A stretch of 64,000 nucleotides of DNA from Henricia sp. BOLD:AAB3569. Taxonomy: Eukaryota; Echinodermata; Asteroidea; Spinulosida; Echinasteridae. The DNA lies in the NCBI GenBank assembly GCA_037783545.1, contig JBBELK010000388.1, positions 186,001-250,000 of the forward strand, in the 5' to 3' direction. Both the position numbers and the translations under genes were made by a program. The notes beneath the pieces are model-generated. The model saw only the letters and a program-made list of their open reading frames with translations, was not told the DNA's origin and searched no databases. Every line of letters starts with the position of its first letter. Within the stretch, counting starts at the first letter, position 1. Shown here one piece after another: positions 1-10,698 of this stretch.

Positions 1-3000
1 TTGCGATAATTTTGTGGACTTCAGTCGACTCGACTGTGAGGTAGGTTTCAGATGAATATGTTCATGATGTTTAAGTTTTTGTAACTTTGTTAAAATTAAC
101 CTAGTACTACACTAGGCCTAGTAGTAGTATAGCATAGATAAAACTTTAGTCATTATAATATTAGTTAGGCCGAGGCTAAGCTAAGTCAAGTAGGCCCATT
201 TAAGTTAGTCTAACATTAGACAAATCTCTTTCCTAACTTTATACCCTCAACTTTAGTTACAGTGTTGAACTTCACACCAAAAGCCTACCCTAGGTTTATG
301 CAGCTTTCTTTCTTTCTCCTCTCTTTTTTTAAAACAAGATAAGAGTTCCCGGAGAGCTAGGATAGACCCATGCATATAAAGGCTTGAGCTGGCATGTGCA
401 AACCACGTTTTTTTAAAACAATAATTATTTCTTTCCTGAATTTTGTTCCTAGTTCACAGACCCTGAGCACCATCTCGGGTCCCTTCCAGGGCAATCCTAC
501 CATCTCTGCCCTGACTAGTGATGACTGCCTTTCAACTGTTGATTGGCATGAGATCATCTTCATCACTGCAGTCCCGATAGCTGCTGGCTTTGGACTGCTG
601 CTGCTCGCGGCCTTTCTGAAAGATATGAGACAGGCTTGCAAGGTAGGCCAACAAGTCAACAAGTCTGTACACTTACTAGCATTAAACTTTTAAAGTGTCT
701 AGTGTGTCCAGCAGCCGATTTCACGAAAGAGTGCGCAGCTTGCGCAACTTTTGAAAAATGGCGCAAGCCCCATAGCTTGCGTGTAATTATCACCGGAATG
801 TTGCGCAGCTTGCGCAATAAAAAGTGGCGCAAGGGGGCTTACGCAGTGCGCAAGGATTCGTGAAATCGGCTGCTGATCTGATCACATTTCTGAGGTGCCC
901 ATTTTTGCCATGGGTGTTCAGGGGTCGATTTCACAAAAGTTAAGACGAGCTCAATGCGTCCTAATTCCCATACCAACGTCCCAATATAAGAAGAGTGACC
1001 CTTCCTAAGTTGCGTCTTAGCGCTTTGTGAAATCGGCCCCAGGTTTTTTACCATATCATTTGTCATATTTTTCTCATTACCAATCTGAAAATTTGTGCTC
1101 TTAATCTGTATATTTTTAAGGATATTGTCAAAAAGTACTGATCTTTTGTAAACTAATTTAAATCCATTCCATAAACAGTGCAGCGATTACACCAGCATTT
1201 TTGCTTCCACACCAAATTAAAGATTTCAAATTTTATGTTTTCTTACCCATATAACTAGTATTCATGGTATCTTGGGATGGTATTTTATATGATTATTAGG
1301 TTACAGCAAAATCCATTATCTAGAAAACTCTGAACAAGCAGAGCCCCTTTAAAGGAGTGTGTTCAGATTCTTCTACCAAAAGGTTTTATTTTAACCTAAC
1401 CATCATACCTCCCCAAAATACTATCCATTGGTAAGAAAACATGAAATTTGCAATCTCCAATTTGGATGTGAAAGCAAAAATGTTGGTGTAATTTTGGCGC
1501 TGCTTTATGGATATATGGATTGAGAACGCGAAATTTGAGAAAATTATGACAAATTTACAGTTGCCCAAAATTCGACCTCATCAGTTGACAAGAACAAACA
1601 TTACTAAAATTGGTAATTGCAGTGGTAACAAACACCACATGATTTTGTTGTTCGTGTAAAATGGTTCCTATGTAACAGTTTACCATTCATGTACTCTATC
1701 TTTAAGTCGGGATTCGTTGTCTGTTATAGCAATATGATTCCTCCTTTTTTCTTTGCTTCAAACAGAGCAATCGTTCCTGCCCTCCAGCTCCTCCAACCAT
1801 CAGAGCTAAAAAGGAACGCACCTACGTCATAGACGTAGAATACGGAGGCCGTACAACATGGGGTTCATTTCTGAGTTGGTGTGCTGTGCAGACATCATCA
1901 GCCGAAATCAAAAACCGACGTCTGGTGAGACTCCGTGGAAGTACTGGCCTCAGCAACTGGTAAGATAAAGACTACCGTACGTGCCTTCATGCGAGTTCAG
2001 ATATAAACCCAAGTCTGACTGACGATTTCTGTCTTGTTACTTAATGATTTCCTTGAATTCCTTCGTTACAATGATGTGTCATTTGTTATGATTAAGCAAT
2101 TTAGGGATGTTCAGCACAGCAGAATATGAGGATGTGTGTAAAGTGAAATGTAACAAAATTCATTGAGGTTGTAATATATTGCATTTTCCTTTTGCTTGGA
2201 GAATGGGATTTATTGTGTATTTTGACAATAGCAATGCATTATGTAACATTTCACCTTACACCCACCCCCATATTGAGCTGAGCTGCACATCCACCAATTA
2301 TTGCAAGATAGAGAGCATTGTTAATCAAACTCGAGTTTCCGAACGTTTTTGGGGAGTTTAAAATAATGTTTGTTTGATTATGATGTATTTTGTTTTTGGT
2401 CCGTCCTCCAGGGTGTCTTTTTATCTGGTTCTTGGAAAGAAATCAGAACAGAAGACGATCACGACCCCTCGCCCCATCGGTAATCTGGTAGCTGTGGAGT
2501 CGAAATACCCGCCAATAAGAGACAGGTTCCTCCCCAGACCATTGCCAACTGCCAATACCAGGGCCTGTCTGAGAGGACTCTTCAAAAGGGCATGTGATAT
2601 GTAAGCATTTATAAGAAAATTACATTTTGCAAAAGACAAATAGTTGTATTAAACAATTAATGGCCTATTGTATCATTTGCAATGACCAAAATGTTAACGT
2701 TTTGAGTTGAGAAGAAGAAATTTACTTAAAATGTTGATAGCAATAGTTTTCTGAAGCATTGAGGCGTCTTTGTATAGCTGAAATTTCTGCAGACTATTGT
2801 TTACCAACATTCTTTAGATATGCCAGGAATCTGTAAAAAGTGTTATCTAGCAAATGATACATTGGCCTTTAAAGCCCCAATACATCATTTGTAGTGACCC
2901 AAAATTGTACTTGACTAAAAGTGTTGATAGCGATGGTAACATACAAGCACTAAAAAGTTTTCCAATAAATCTGTCTTTAGGTAGTTTAATTCAATTAGAT

Positions 3001-4901
3001 ATAGTCTGAACATTGAGATTGATAAAAAATAAATAAAGGTTTTTGTCTTTCTTTCTATTTTCAGTGAGATCAGACGTATCCATGCCAAGGACACAAAGAC
3101 ACAAGAACATTACTTCACCGTCAGTGGTCCAAGCAGTGGTGGCATCTCATCGACAGATCAAGGGATTATCACCACCCTTCCGCTGTTATATTCAGCCACT
3201 CCGCCCAAAACCAAAATCAGCTACGTCGCCTACTACTTCACCAATGCTTCCCTGTGGACCTCTACATTCATGCCCCGGTACCAAGGTAATTTCACCGGAG
3301 TACGACACGTCACCCTCTTGTTTGCGTGTATCAGTCACACCATGGTTGCTGCCGTTGCGTTGTCCATGTTAGCAGTGGAATCGTCCATGGAGGAGTCTAT
3401 TGTGCTCAGCTGGCCTAATTATAATCTGACCCTAGCTGTGGTAGTTAGAGCAGCTGTAGTTGGTGTCGTAGTCTTCGCATTCATGGGCATTGTTGAGATG
3501 ATCTTCCGTGCCGCACCAACTGTATGGTCGGTACATCCACCTTGCCTACTCGTGCAACAGCAGAATGAAGACATGTTTTCGGATGGCTACCAACCGACTT
3601 GTGTGCAGTCTGTAGAGGGAGATTTCTACGGAGGTGAATCTATTAGTGTTGTGGGATTGTTTGGTAGAGGTTTGACTCGCTGCTCTCAATGGACCGACAA
3701 ACTTCATGCTGAAAAGTTAAACAGCAAACAGTTTACCAAATCTACATTTGACACCAAACCTGATGCGTCTCTATCCCCCAACGTGACAATCAACCCTACT
3801 AATGACAATACCAACAATTCCAAGAATGACACCAAGCTTGCTGTTAGTTCCAACTGCATCGCAGCTAGCCCCGGGAACAGATCTCAGACAATCGACGTAA
3901 CCAGGATTCCTTGCCCGTCTACATCAATTGACTTCAAAACCAGTTCCTTCGTAATTGAACCGGTGACATCTTATCAACCAAGGTCTACATCTAGTGCTTC
4001 TGCTGCCAGGAGCAGTTCATCACTCTTTTCCAACGAGTCAATTGAGAAAGCAAGACCCGATGACAACCATGATGGCAAGACCATTCCGGCAATTGAGGAC
4101 CGTTCAACCCAAACTGATACCATGAAGCAGACTTCTCTAATCAAGACAATTCTCCATGAGCCATTACAGAGCCGACCTAAATCCATCTCTTGCACTGCGC
4201 CTGCAACCGTTAAGACAAATCCCGATGAAAAGACCCCAGCTGCAGTGACAACTCGTTCCGACTACATCCTCAATATTCCCATGGATTTTGAGCTGCCAAG
4301 CGTGACCATACAGACAAGCACTAGCATCCGGTCGGTCTTCTTCGGGATTAGAAAATGGTTTTCGGGATTGCTGTCTAAACCCAGACTTGATATTGGCGAT
4401 GACTACAAGTTGGAAGTGACTAAAAATGATTCTTCCATGAAAACCCCAGCCAAAACCAAGCACACCGCCTCAAGCTGGCTTCCTATTAGTGGAAATAACA
4501 ACTGCGATACTGAAGAAAAGCCGATCAATATCCTAGGCTCTGTCTTCCAAAGATCGAGCGACAGGTTCGAGTACAATTCCGTCTCTTCATCCACCAGTTT
4601 GAGCAGCATCCAGTCAGTTCAGATTGCCTTGAAGAAACAACTCACTCCAGTCGCAAAGTTCATTATTTTATTCTGCCACGTCCTTCTGATTGTGTCCTGC
4701 GTGATTGCGATGTGGTGGTCCATATACTCCCTTCATGGCTATTGTCGGAGCGCCTTATGGGAGTGGGCTGCCACTGCTGTCACTGCTGTTCTCATCCAGG
4801 CTATCATTTGTGATACCATCAAGGCTGCCATCATAACGTTTCTCAAGCGGTTGTCCTTCGAGGAAGAGACAAAACCAAAGCCCTACTCCATCATTCTCTA
4901 A
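1..4901 (+). CDS. Miniature polycystin-1-like membrane protein, copy A (5' end outside window)
   Basis: Five exons: 1-40 (rest of exon 1), 453-642, 1766-1959, 2412-2600, 3065-4901; every junction is GT-AG and the phases agree. The missing start is inferred from copies B and C, which begin MRFFLIFAIILWTSVDSTV, a signal peptide; full length would be 822 aa. Order: about 45-residue ectodomain; TM1 (IIFITAVPIAAGFGLLLLAA); a region from YVIDVEYGGR to KDTKTQEHYFTVSG resembling a degenerate PLAT domain; TM2 beginning FTGVRHVTLLF, like the FTRVQR start of polycystin TM2; TM3 ending MIFRAAPTVW; a long Ser/Thr-rich loop; TM4-TM5 ending TIKAAIITFLKRL; stop. This matches the polycystin-1 family membrane core up to TM5, without TM6-11 and without the GAIN/GPS ectodomain. 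Relative to copy B it has in-frame losses of 32, 85 and 1 codons in the loop. Family assignment is from motif recall only; the exon structure is much firmer. Confidence 0.7.
709..875. mobile_element. MITE, CAGCAGCCGATTTCACGA ends (copy A intron 2)
   Basis: 167 bp with perfect terminal inverted repeats CAGCAGCCGATTTCACGA / TCGTGAAATCGGCTGCTG and internal TTGCGCAAG-type inverted repeats. No coding capacity. Present at the same place in copies B and C, so it predates all the duplications. A related palindrome is at 62704-62826. Confidence 0.85.
921..1040. mobile_element. MITE, GGGGTCGATTTCACAAA ends (copy A)
   Basis: 120-bp palindromic element with ends GGGGTCGATTTCACAAA / TTTGTGAAATCGGCCCC and inner inverted repeats around AAGACG/CGTCTTA. 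It is also in copy B, while copy C has an apparently empty site (about 43428), so it dates between the C split and the A/B split unless it was excised. Confidence 0.85.
1147..1520. repeat. Long imperfect palindrome in intron 2
   Basis: The stretch from about 1170 to 1260 (AGTGCAGCGATTACACCAGC, TTTTTGCTTCCACA, ATGTTTTCTTACC) recurs inverted at about 1425-1510, around a TTTAAA centre near 1350. It is a foldback-type non-autonomous repeat. Copies B (about 10805-11240) and C (about 43541-43960) carry it; copy A has lost about 60 bp of its right arm. A related stretch is at 51430-51610. Confidence 0.6.
2655..2950. repeat. Dispersed AT-rich foldback repeat in intron 4
   Basis: Contains CAAATGATACATTGG and its inverted partner CCAATACATCATTTG around TTTAAAG (about 2850-2895), followed by the motif GTTGATAGCRATGG. 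The same module recurs in the spacers at 7565-7765 and 34578-34765 (inverted) and at 31538-31870, and in intron 4 of copies B and C. Confidence 0.5.
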
Positions 4902-5339
4902 TCTGTATCGCACAGATTTATAATACGCATACTGGCCATATAAATCACAGTCATCAAGTTCGATTAGCCTTTTGCGCGTTTCACATAAATAGCATCTAAC
5001 GTACGGAATCTCTTTATTTCACCTGTACCCAATAGATGACCATACTAGATATTTGTTGCTATGTAATGGGTGCACGTGACCGGTGTGAAGTACAGAATAC
5101 ATACCATGTTCACTGTACGACAGAATGGCATAAAATAACCAGACTGTTGGTTGCTATAGGCAGTGGCCTGCACCGTGTAGCAACATAGTATGCAAACTTT
5201 CTGAACGGCACACTGAAAGTGAAGAATTCGGAGTGCCAGCCATAGTGCAACGGTTACTCGCAAAAGGCTAATTACAGTGTAGGTTCTGCCGTGAACCTAC
5301 TGGATTAACTTTGGATCATGATATACACAAAATTTACCA

Positions 5340-5345
5340 AATAAA
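5340..5345 (+). promoter_or_regulatory. AATAAA poly(A) signal candidate for copy A
   Basis: First clear AATAAA after the copy A stop codon, giving a 3' UTR of about 440 nt (4902-5345). In copy B the matching spot lies 15 kb away, beyond the tandem insertion, and reads AAAGAAAA, so copy B has lost this signal. Confidence 0.4.
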
Positions 5346-6486
5346 ACAATTTCAACTGCAAAGCATAACAAGCAAACGAAATGTTAAAAACAAAAAAAAC
5401 CTAAACATTAAATGCTGCAAATCAAATATGGTGAATATTTCACCATACTGCATTCGTGCAGTTGTAAATATGTAAATATATGTTGTGTTTGAAAAAAATA
5501 TATATATATATAAAAAGAAAAAAATATGTATAAAATATAAAAAGGGGAAATTTACTATACTGGCTATGGTCAAATTAAAGAGACTAGAACAAAATTATCA
5601 ACACTCAATGTAAGTTTCCAAAACAAAACAAAATTAAAGCAAATATTTACACCGACTGGAGAGTTTGTGCTATACAGAAAGAATATCTTGTACTTCCAGA
5701 TTACTTTCAGGTGATTTTAAGCTTCCTGACGAAGTAGAGAAAATACTAATTATTTTCCAGGGACATTTCTCAAATTTCTCAGTGCACACTAGCAAATATC
5801 ATTGTACATTACACTAACTGTTGTACAATTCGGGTGATCAAAGTCTGCTTAAAGAAAGAAAACTTTGTAAATTCACAAGATGTTTAACAATGTTTTTAAA
5901 AATGTGTTGATACTAGAATAATCATGGAAAATGAAAGAATATCATCCTTTATTCATTTAATAAAATATTTGCATCAACGGTGTTTATCGATCATGAAACT
6001 CCTAAAATGAAATTTGTAACTTTCAGCAAACAAGTATATCTGAATTCTGTAAAAATCTGTAAAAAGCCAGTTTTATAGTTTAATAGAAAGCGAAGAAATG
6101 TATTTTGAATTATGTACAGAATTACACACTGGAATGATTCATTCAGAACACAAACTCATTGCTTATAACGCAATTATCTCATTTTTAATAGTTCTTGTTC
6201 ATATTTTTTGGTATCAATGTATCGGTATATGGTACAACATCATGGTGATTAATTACAATTCTGCGATGAGGGGGGAGAAAATCTGGTGTGTTGAACTATT
6301 TTATTATGTGTGCTTGCCTTCAAATAATGTGGATTGGAAAGCTGGAGAACAAAAGACAAGGTGAAAGTATTTGTGAGTTCGTACAAAGCAAGATAGTTCT
6401 AAGGGGGGAAAAGACATTTCTAAGTAAGAGGAAAAACAGACTGCAAACATTTTTTTGACAGGGTCACACTAGTCTACCACAACTAA

Positions 6487-6674
6487 GGGGCCATCCATAA
6501 AGTACGTAGGCACGGGGGGAGGGGGAGAGTTATTGGGGTTTTTTTTAGCCAATGCGTACACCTAACGTTAAAGTATATGGGTGACGTCACGAATTTTGCG
6601 TACGTTAAAGTATATGGGCATGGGGGCGGGGGTCTAAACACGTCGGCATTTTGTGCGTATTTATGGATGGCCCC
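6487..6674. mobile_element. MITE, GGGGCCATCCATAAA ends, TAA duplication (spacer A)
   Basis: 188 bp, ends GGGGCCATCCATAAA / TTTATGGATGGCCCC, flanked by TAA on both sides (6484-6486, 6675-6677). A 3-bp TWA duplication fits PIF/Harbinger-type non-autonomous elements. Internal direct repeats contain TTAAAGTATATGGG and G-runs. Confidence 0.8.
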
Positions 6675-7564
6675 TAAACGAGAGTCACCTGGACTGAACT
6701 GTCACGAGAAAATCCCACGCCATTATGGTTTCATCATTTTCCACCACCATATTTGCGAAATAAAAGTGCGACATTGCGAATTATTTGCAAAGATATTTGC
6801 GATTTGCGATGTCCCTTGTATGTATACGCCACGATATTATACTAAACAATATTTTGCTCGCTTCATTGGAAAATAATATCTTAATCAGAAAACTGTGGTG
6901 TGGCGCGTTTGAGATGCGTTCCTGGGGCCCGCCCGGCACGGCTTGTGAATTCGTAATCCATGATCCAAGATGGGAAAAGGAACAACCGCATAACTAATGT
7001 TGATAAACTGTCCTGTTTCAGCCACATAATCAGAAAACCTGAGAAATCCGTGCATGGTAAAAAAAAAAGAAGAAGAAGGGGTCTGCAGACAGTTGACAAT
7101 TTCTCTTAGCTCACAAAGGTACCATTTTACCATTGCTATATCAACATTTTTAGTCACATAGGTTGTTCTTGTAAATTCGTGAACTAAAGTTTTGGTTAAA
7201 GTTACATTGTCCGTACGTGGTTCTCAGCAAATTCGATTTGTTTTTTCTCAGAACGAATTTTTAAAGCATTTACTTTACTTTGACAAAATAAAAACATCAT
7301 ATTTTGTATTTTAGACATCACCAAGTCTGTGAAAAACGCCGTTTTTTGTACGGCCGTTTTTGCGGCTTTGCTTTTAATTGCCGTGAGTTGAATAATTGCG
7401 GACCGACAATAATTCGAAATACAAGTATTGACAGTAATTGTTTGATAACTAAACGTTGGTCGATTTTTGTCCGTTGATGTCTCATTTGAATTAAGGTGAA
7501 TAACTTGTATGTTTCTAGAAAAGTATCACCTTTCGACGTGCAACACTCAAATCACGCGGACATA

Positions 7565-7765
7565 TCATCTTTAACTGCAAAACAATGTTAGGGCTTTAAA
7601 ACATAGCATTTTCTCTTGAAAAAGTACCATATTTTTTACACGGGAAAAACCATGTGGTGTTTTGTAATCGCATTTCCATCAACACATTTAGTCGGGTTTT
7701 TCTTGTCAAATTGCGAAGTACCCGATAAATGTTTGGGTAACTGCAAATGATGTATTGGGCCTGGG
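7565..7765 (-). repeat. Dispersed repeat (CAATACATCATTTGCAG family), inverted
   Basis: In reverse complement it matches 31538-31660: CCCAATACATCATTTGCAGT, then GTTGAT..CAATGG-like sequence and CACCACATG..GTGTAAAA. Spacer B carries the orthologue at 34578-34765. No coding capacity. Confidence 0.5.
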
Positions 7766-8559
7766 GATTTAAAATTTGGATGTTTAGGGGTGCAGCCAAG
7801 TAAAAATAGGCAGAGATCTGTGCGCCGAGCTCATGAATATTTTGTATGCCCTCAAACTTTTCTTTATTAGGGAGAGTTGCGAGCTGAACGAGTGTGGTCT
7901 TGTGTAAAATATGACTATCGTCGCTATGTGGGGTATTTTTTCTTCCAACTATAAACATTTTAGACACTGTAGCTCCTATAAGTGGCCCTAATTTGCCCAG
8001 TAGCGTATGTGCCTTTGTTCCAAAATGGGTGCTGGTCTAGTTAGCAAGTTTCACTGTTGCAGGGGTAGTTTTGTTTCAAGTGGACATTAGGGAATAAAAG
8101 TGACGGATTACCCCCATAATATTGAACAGAATTGAAAAGATGAGACTTCAGTGAGTATTCCGGTTGTTATCCTGAGAAGCTGAGAGAGTTGTGAGTATTT
8201 TTAAATGATTTTTGAAAATTGGGCATTTAGCATTGGTAAATTCACTGTAAAATACCGCGTGCTTGAACGAATTTGCGGCCCAAAGGGATTTTGAGAAACG
8301 GCGCAAACCTCCTCGAAAAAAGGCGTTATTTGGGCCCAGTTTATTTATTTATTTATTTATTTCTGTGGCAGAGGTTTCATCTTTGTCCATTTTGATTTCT
8401 ACAACAATAAATGTTTTGTTTTGTTGCTGCACGACGCGTGGGTTCAGGCGATGGCGTCACAAAAAGTACTCGGACGAATCCAATATTTTGTTTTTGGGGG
8501 AATGGGCCCCTCGCTCGATGTACGTTAATCAGCATTCTCATTTCCCTACAGTGCTACCG

Positions 8560-9642
8560 CTGATAATTTGACAGCATTTGTTTTCACACAAATGATGATT
8601 GATCACTTCACTTCTACAGCGTTTAAAGTAGGCCAACTCCTCTTTTTCAGTTCTTTTTTGTTGTTCTTGTGCGGCCGGAGATGCACTCCTTCTACAAAAT
8701 TCATGCAACGCGCGGACAACTAGTCACGCGCCCTCTGTTTAAATATATCCCATAGTTCCTTGCGAAAAGTTAACTAGCGAAATTTCGGCCCTTTTCCGTC
8801 TTCAAGCTCCAGGCTCCGGCTTCATGCGGCTCCGGCTCAATACGCCTCCGGCTTCACTTTAGCGAAGCCAAACTAAAAACCGTTTGGAACACTAGTCGGG
8901 CCTAGTAGGCCTACCACTCTTTTTCACCGGCTTTTTAAAAGAACTAGCAGACGAGTTTTGTCGGCGGCAAAGTTTAGCAAACCAGCAAAAGTTCACAAAG
9001 TTTTTGTTGCTGTCACGTGATTTTCCAGTTCATGACGTCACGAAGCCGGCCGAAGTCACCTATTTAGTTGACTTCGTTTTGGAGCCTCATTTGGGCCAAA
9101 ACGAAGCCTCGAAATAAAGCCTGAAGCCGAGCCGAAGTTTGGTATGCGGTTTCAAGATGGCGGAATGGAGACGGGACCGGAGACGGAGACGAAGCCGAGA
9201 GTTGGAAAAAGGCCCACAAGATGGCGGAATGGAGACGGGACCGGAGACGGAGACGAAGCCGAGAGTTGGAAAAAGGCCCAGGTTTTTGTCATCTTGCATG
9301 TGCATGCTCTTGTCAAAAATGGGAAAAGAAGTGCCTGCGAACAAGTAAATTCGGCCTAGGTGGGTCATATTTACTATTTGTTAATATAACCTCCAGAAAG
9401 AAAGGGTAAATTTTCAGAAATAAACTTCGTCGTCGCTGGTTTTTGGTTGGATATTTCATTCAATAAAGTGATTGTCACGTCACAGTTGTTAACTCGAACT
9501 CGCGCCGCGCACCGCGCGCTCGCGCTACGCCCAGGCAGCCAGGGTAAACAAAACCCAGTGTTGTCTTTGGAAACGGCACATTGCGTGTATGCTGTGTAAA
9601 CAGTGTGGACGCCTTTTTTCATAAGAATTTTTATCGATTCGA
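8560..9642 (+). promoter_or_regulatory. Candidate upstream regulatory region of copy B
   Basis: CpG-richer stretch ending at the copy B ATG. It holds an E-box CACGTG (9014-9019), a full CRE/ATF palindrome TGACGTCA (9033-9040) and AAGATGGCGGA (YY1-like) at about 9158. The CRE and E-box are conserved upstream of copy C (TGACGTCA at 40721). No transcription start was determined, and part of the region is an inverted-repeat element (8787-9279), so some motifs may belong to a transposon. Confidence 0.35.
8787..9279. repeat. Inverted-repeat element upstream of copy B, with a 66-bp internal tandem duplication
   Basis: Ends GGCCCTTTTCC / GGAAAAAGGCCC, with CTCCGGCTTC-rich arms facing GAAGCCGAG-rich arms. 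The segment AAGATGGCGGAATGG to AAAAAGGCCCA is present twice in tandem (about 9157-9222 and 9223-9284) in unit A but once in unit B (40534-40903). Confidence 0.5.
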
Positions 9643-10366
9643 ATGCGATTTTTCCTGATTTTTGCGATAATTTTGTGGACTTCAGTCGACTCGACTGTGA
9701 GGTAGGTTTCAGATGAATATGTTCATGATGTTTAAGTTTTTGTAACTTTGTTAAAATTAACCTAGTACTACACTAGGCCTAGTAGTAGTATAGCATAGAT
9801 AAAACTTTAGTCATTATAATATTAGTTAGGCCGAGGCTAAGCTAAGTCAAGTAGGCCCATTTAAGTTAGTCTAACATTAGACAAATCTCTTTCCTAACTT
9901 TATACCCTCAACTTTAGTTACAGTGTTGAACTTCACACCAAAAGCCTACCCTAGGTTTATGCAGCTTTCTTTCTTTCTCTCTTTTTTTAAAACAAGATAA
10001 GAGTTCCCGGAGAGCTAGGATAGACCCATGCATATAAAGGCTTGAGCTGGCATGTGCAAACCACGTTTTTTTAAAACAATAATTATTTCTTTCCTGAATT
10101 TTGTTCCTAGTTCACAGACCCTGAGCACCATCTCGGGTCCCTTCCAGGGCAATCCTACCATCTCTGCCCTGACTAGTGATGACTGCCTTTCAACTGTTGA
10201 TTGGCATGAGATCATCTTCATCACTGCAGTCCCGATAGCTGCTGGCTTTGGACTGCTGCTGCTCGCGGCCTTTCTGAAAGATATGAGACAGGCTTGCAAG
10301 GTAGGCCAACAAGTCAACAAGTCTGTACACTTACTAGCATTAAACTTTTAAAGTGTCTAGTGTGTC

Positions 10367-10533
10367 CAGCAGCCGATTTCACGAAAGAGTGCGCAGCTTG
10401 CGCAACTTTTGAAAAATGGCGCAAGCCCCATAGCTTGCGTGTAATTATCACCGGAATGTTGCGCAGCTTGCGCAATAAAAAGTGGCGCAAGGGGGCTTAC
10501 GCAGTGCGCAAGGATTCGTGAAATCGGCTGCTG
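10367..10533. mobile_element. MITE, CAGCAGCCGATTTCACGA ends (copy B intron 2)
   Basis: Orthologous copy of the 709-875 element, carried by the segmental duplication. Confidence 0.85.
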
Positions 10534-10578
10534 ATCTGATCACATTTCTGAGGTGCCCATTTTTGCCATGGGTGTTCA

Positions 10579-10698
10579 GGGGTCGATTTCACAAAAGTTA
10601 AGACGAGCTCAATGCGTCCTAATTCCCATACCAACGTCCCAATATAAGAAGAGTGACCCTTCCTAAGTTGCGTCTTAGCGCTTTGTGAAATCGGCCCC
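10579..10698. mobile_element. MITE, GGGGTCGATTTCACAAA ends (copy B)
   Basis: Orthologue of 921-1040 in copy B intron 2; same length and ends. Confidence 0.85.

Larger units (their letters stand above)
5346..8560. other. Spacer A: no gene seen
   Basis: AT-rich intergenic sequence between copy A and the region upstream of copy B. Apart from a short TA-rich run near 5500-5530, the MITE at 6487-6674 and the dispersed repeat at 7565-7765, I see no splice-bounded open frame, RNA gene or long repeat. Small open frames are not conserved between spacers A and B. Confidence 0.6.

Noticed and set aside
357-662. 101-aa minus-strand open frame repeated at 10015-10320 and near 41798
   Set aside because: It is antisense to exon 2 of the polycystin-like gene; the plus strand has matching splice sites and phases.
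9139-9409. Arg-rich frame starting ATGGCGGAATGG as a first exon
   Set aside because: It lies in an inverted-repeat element, its length changes with the 66-bp duplication, and the ATG at 9643 gives a phase-compatible signal peptide conserved in copy C.
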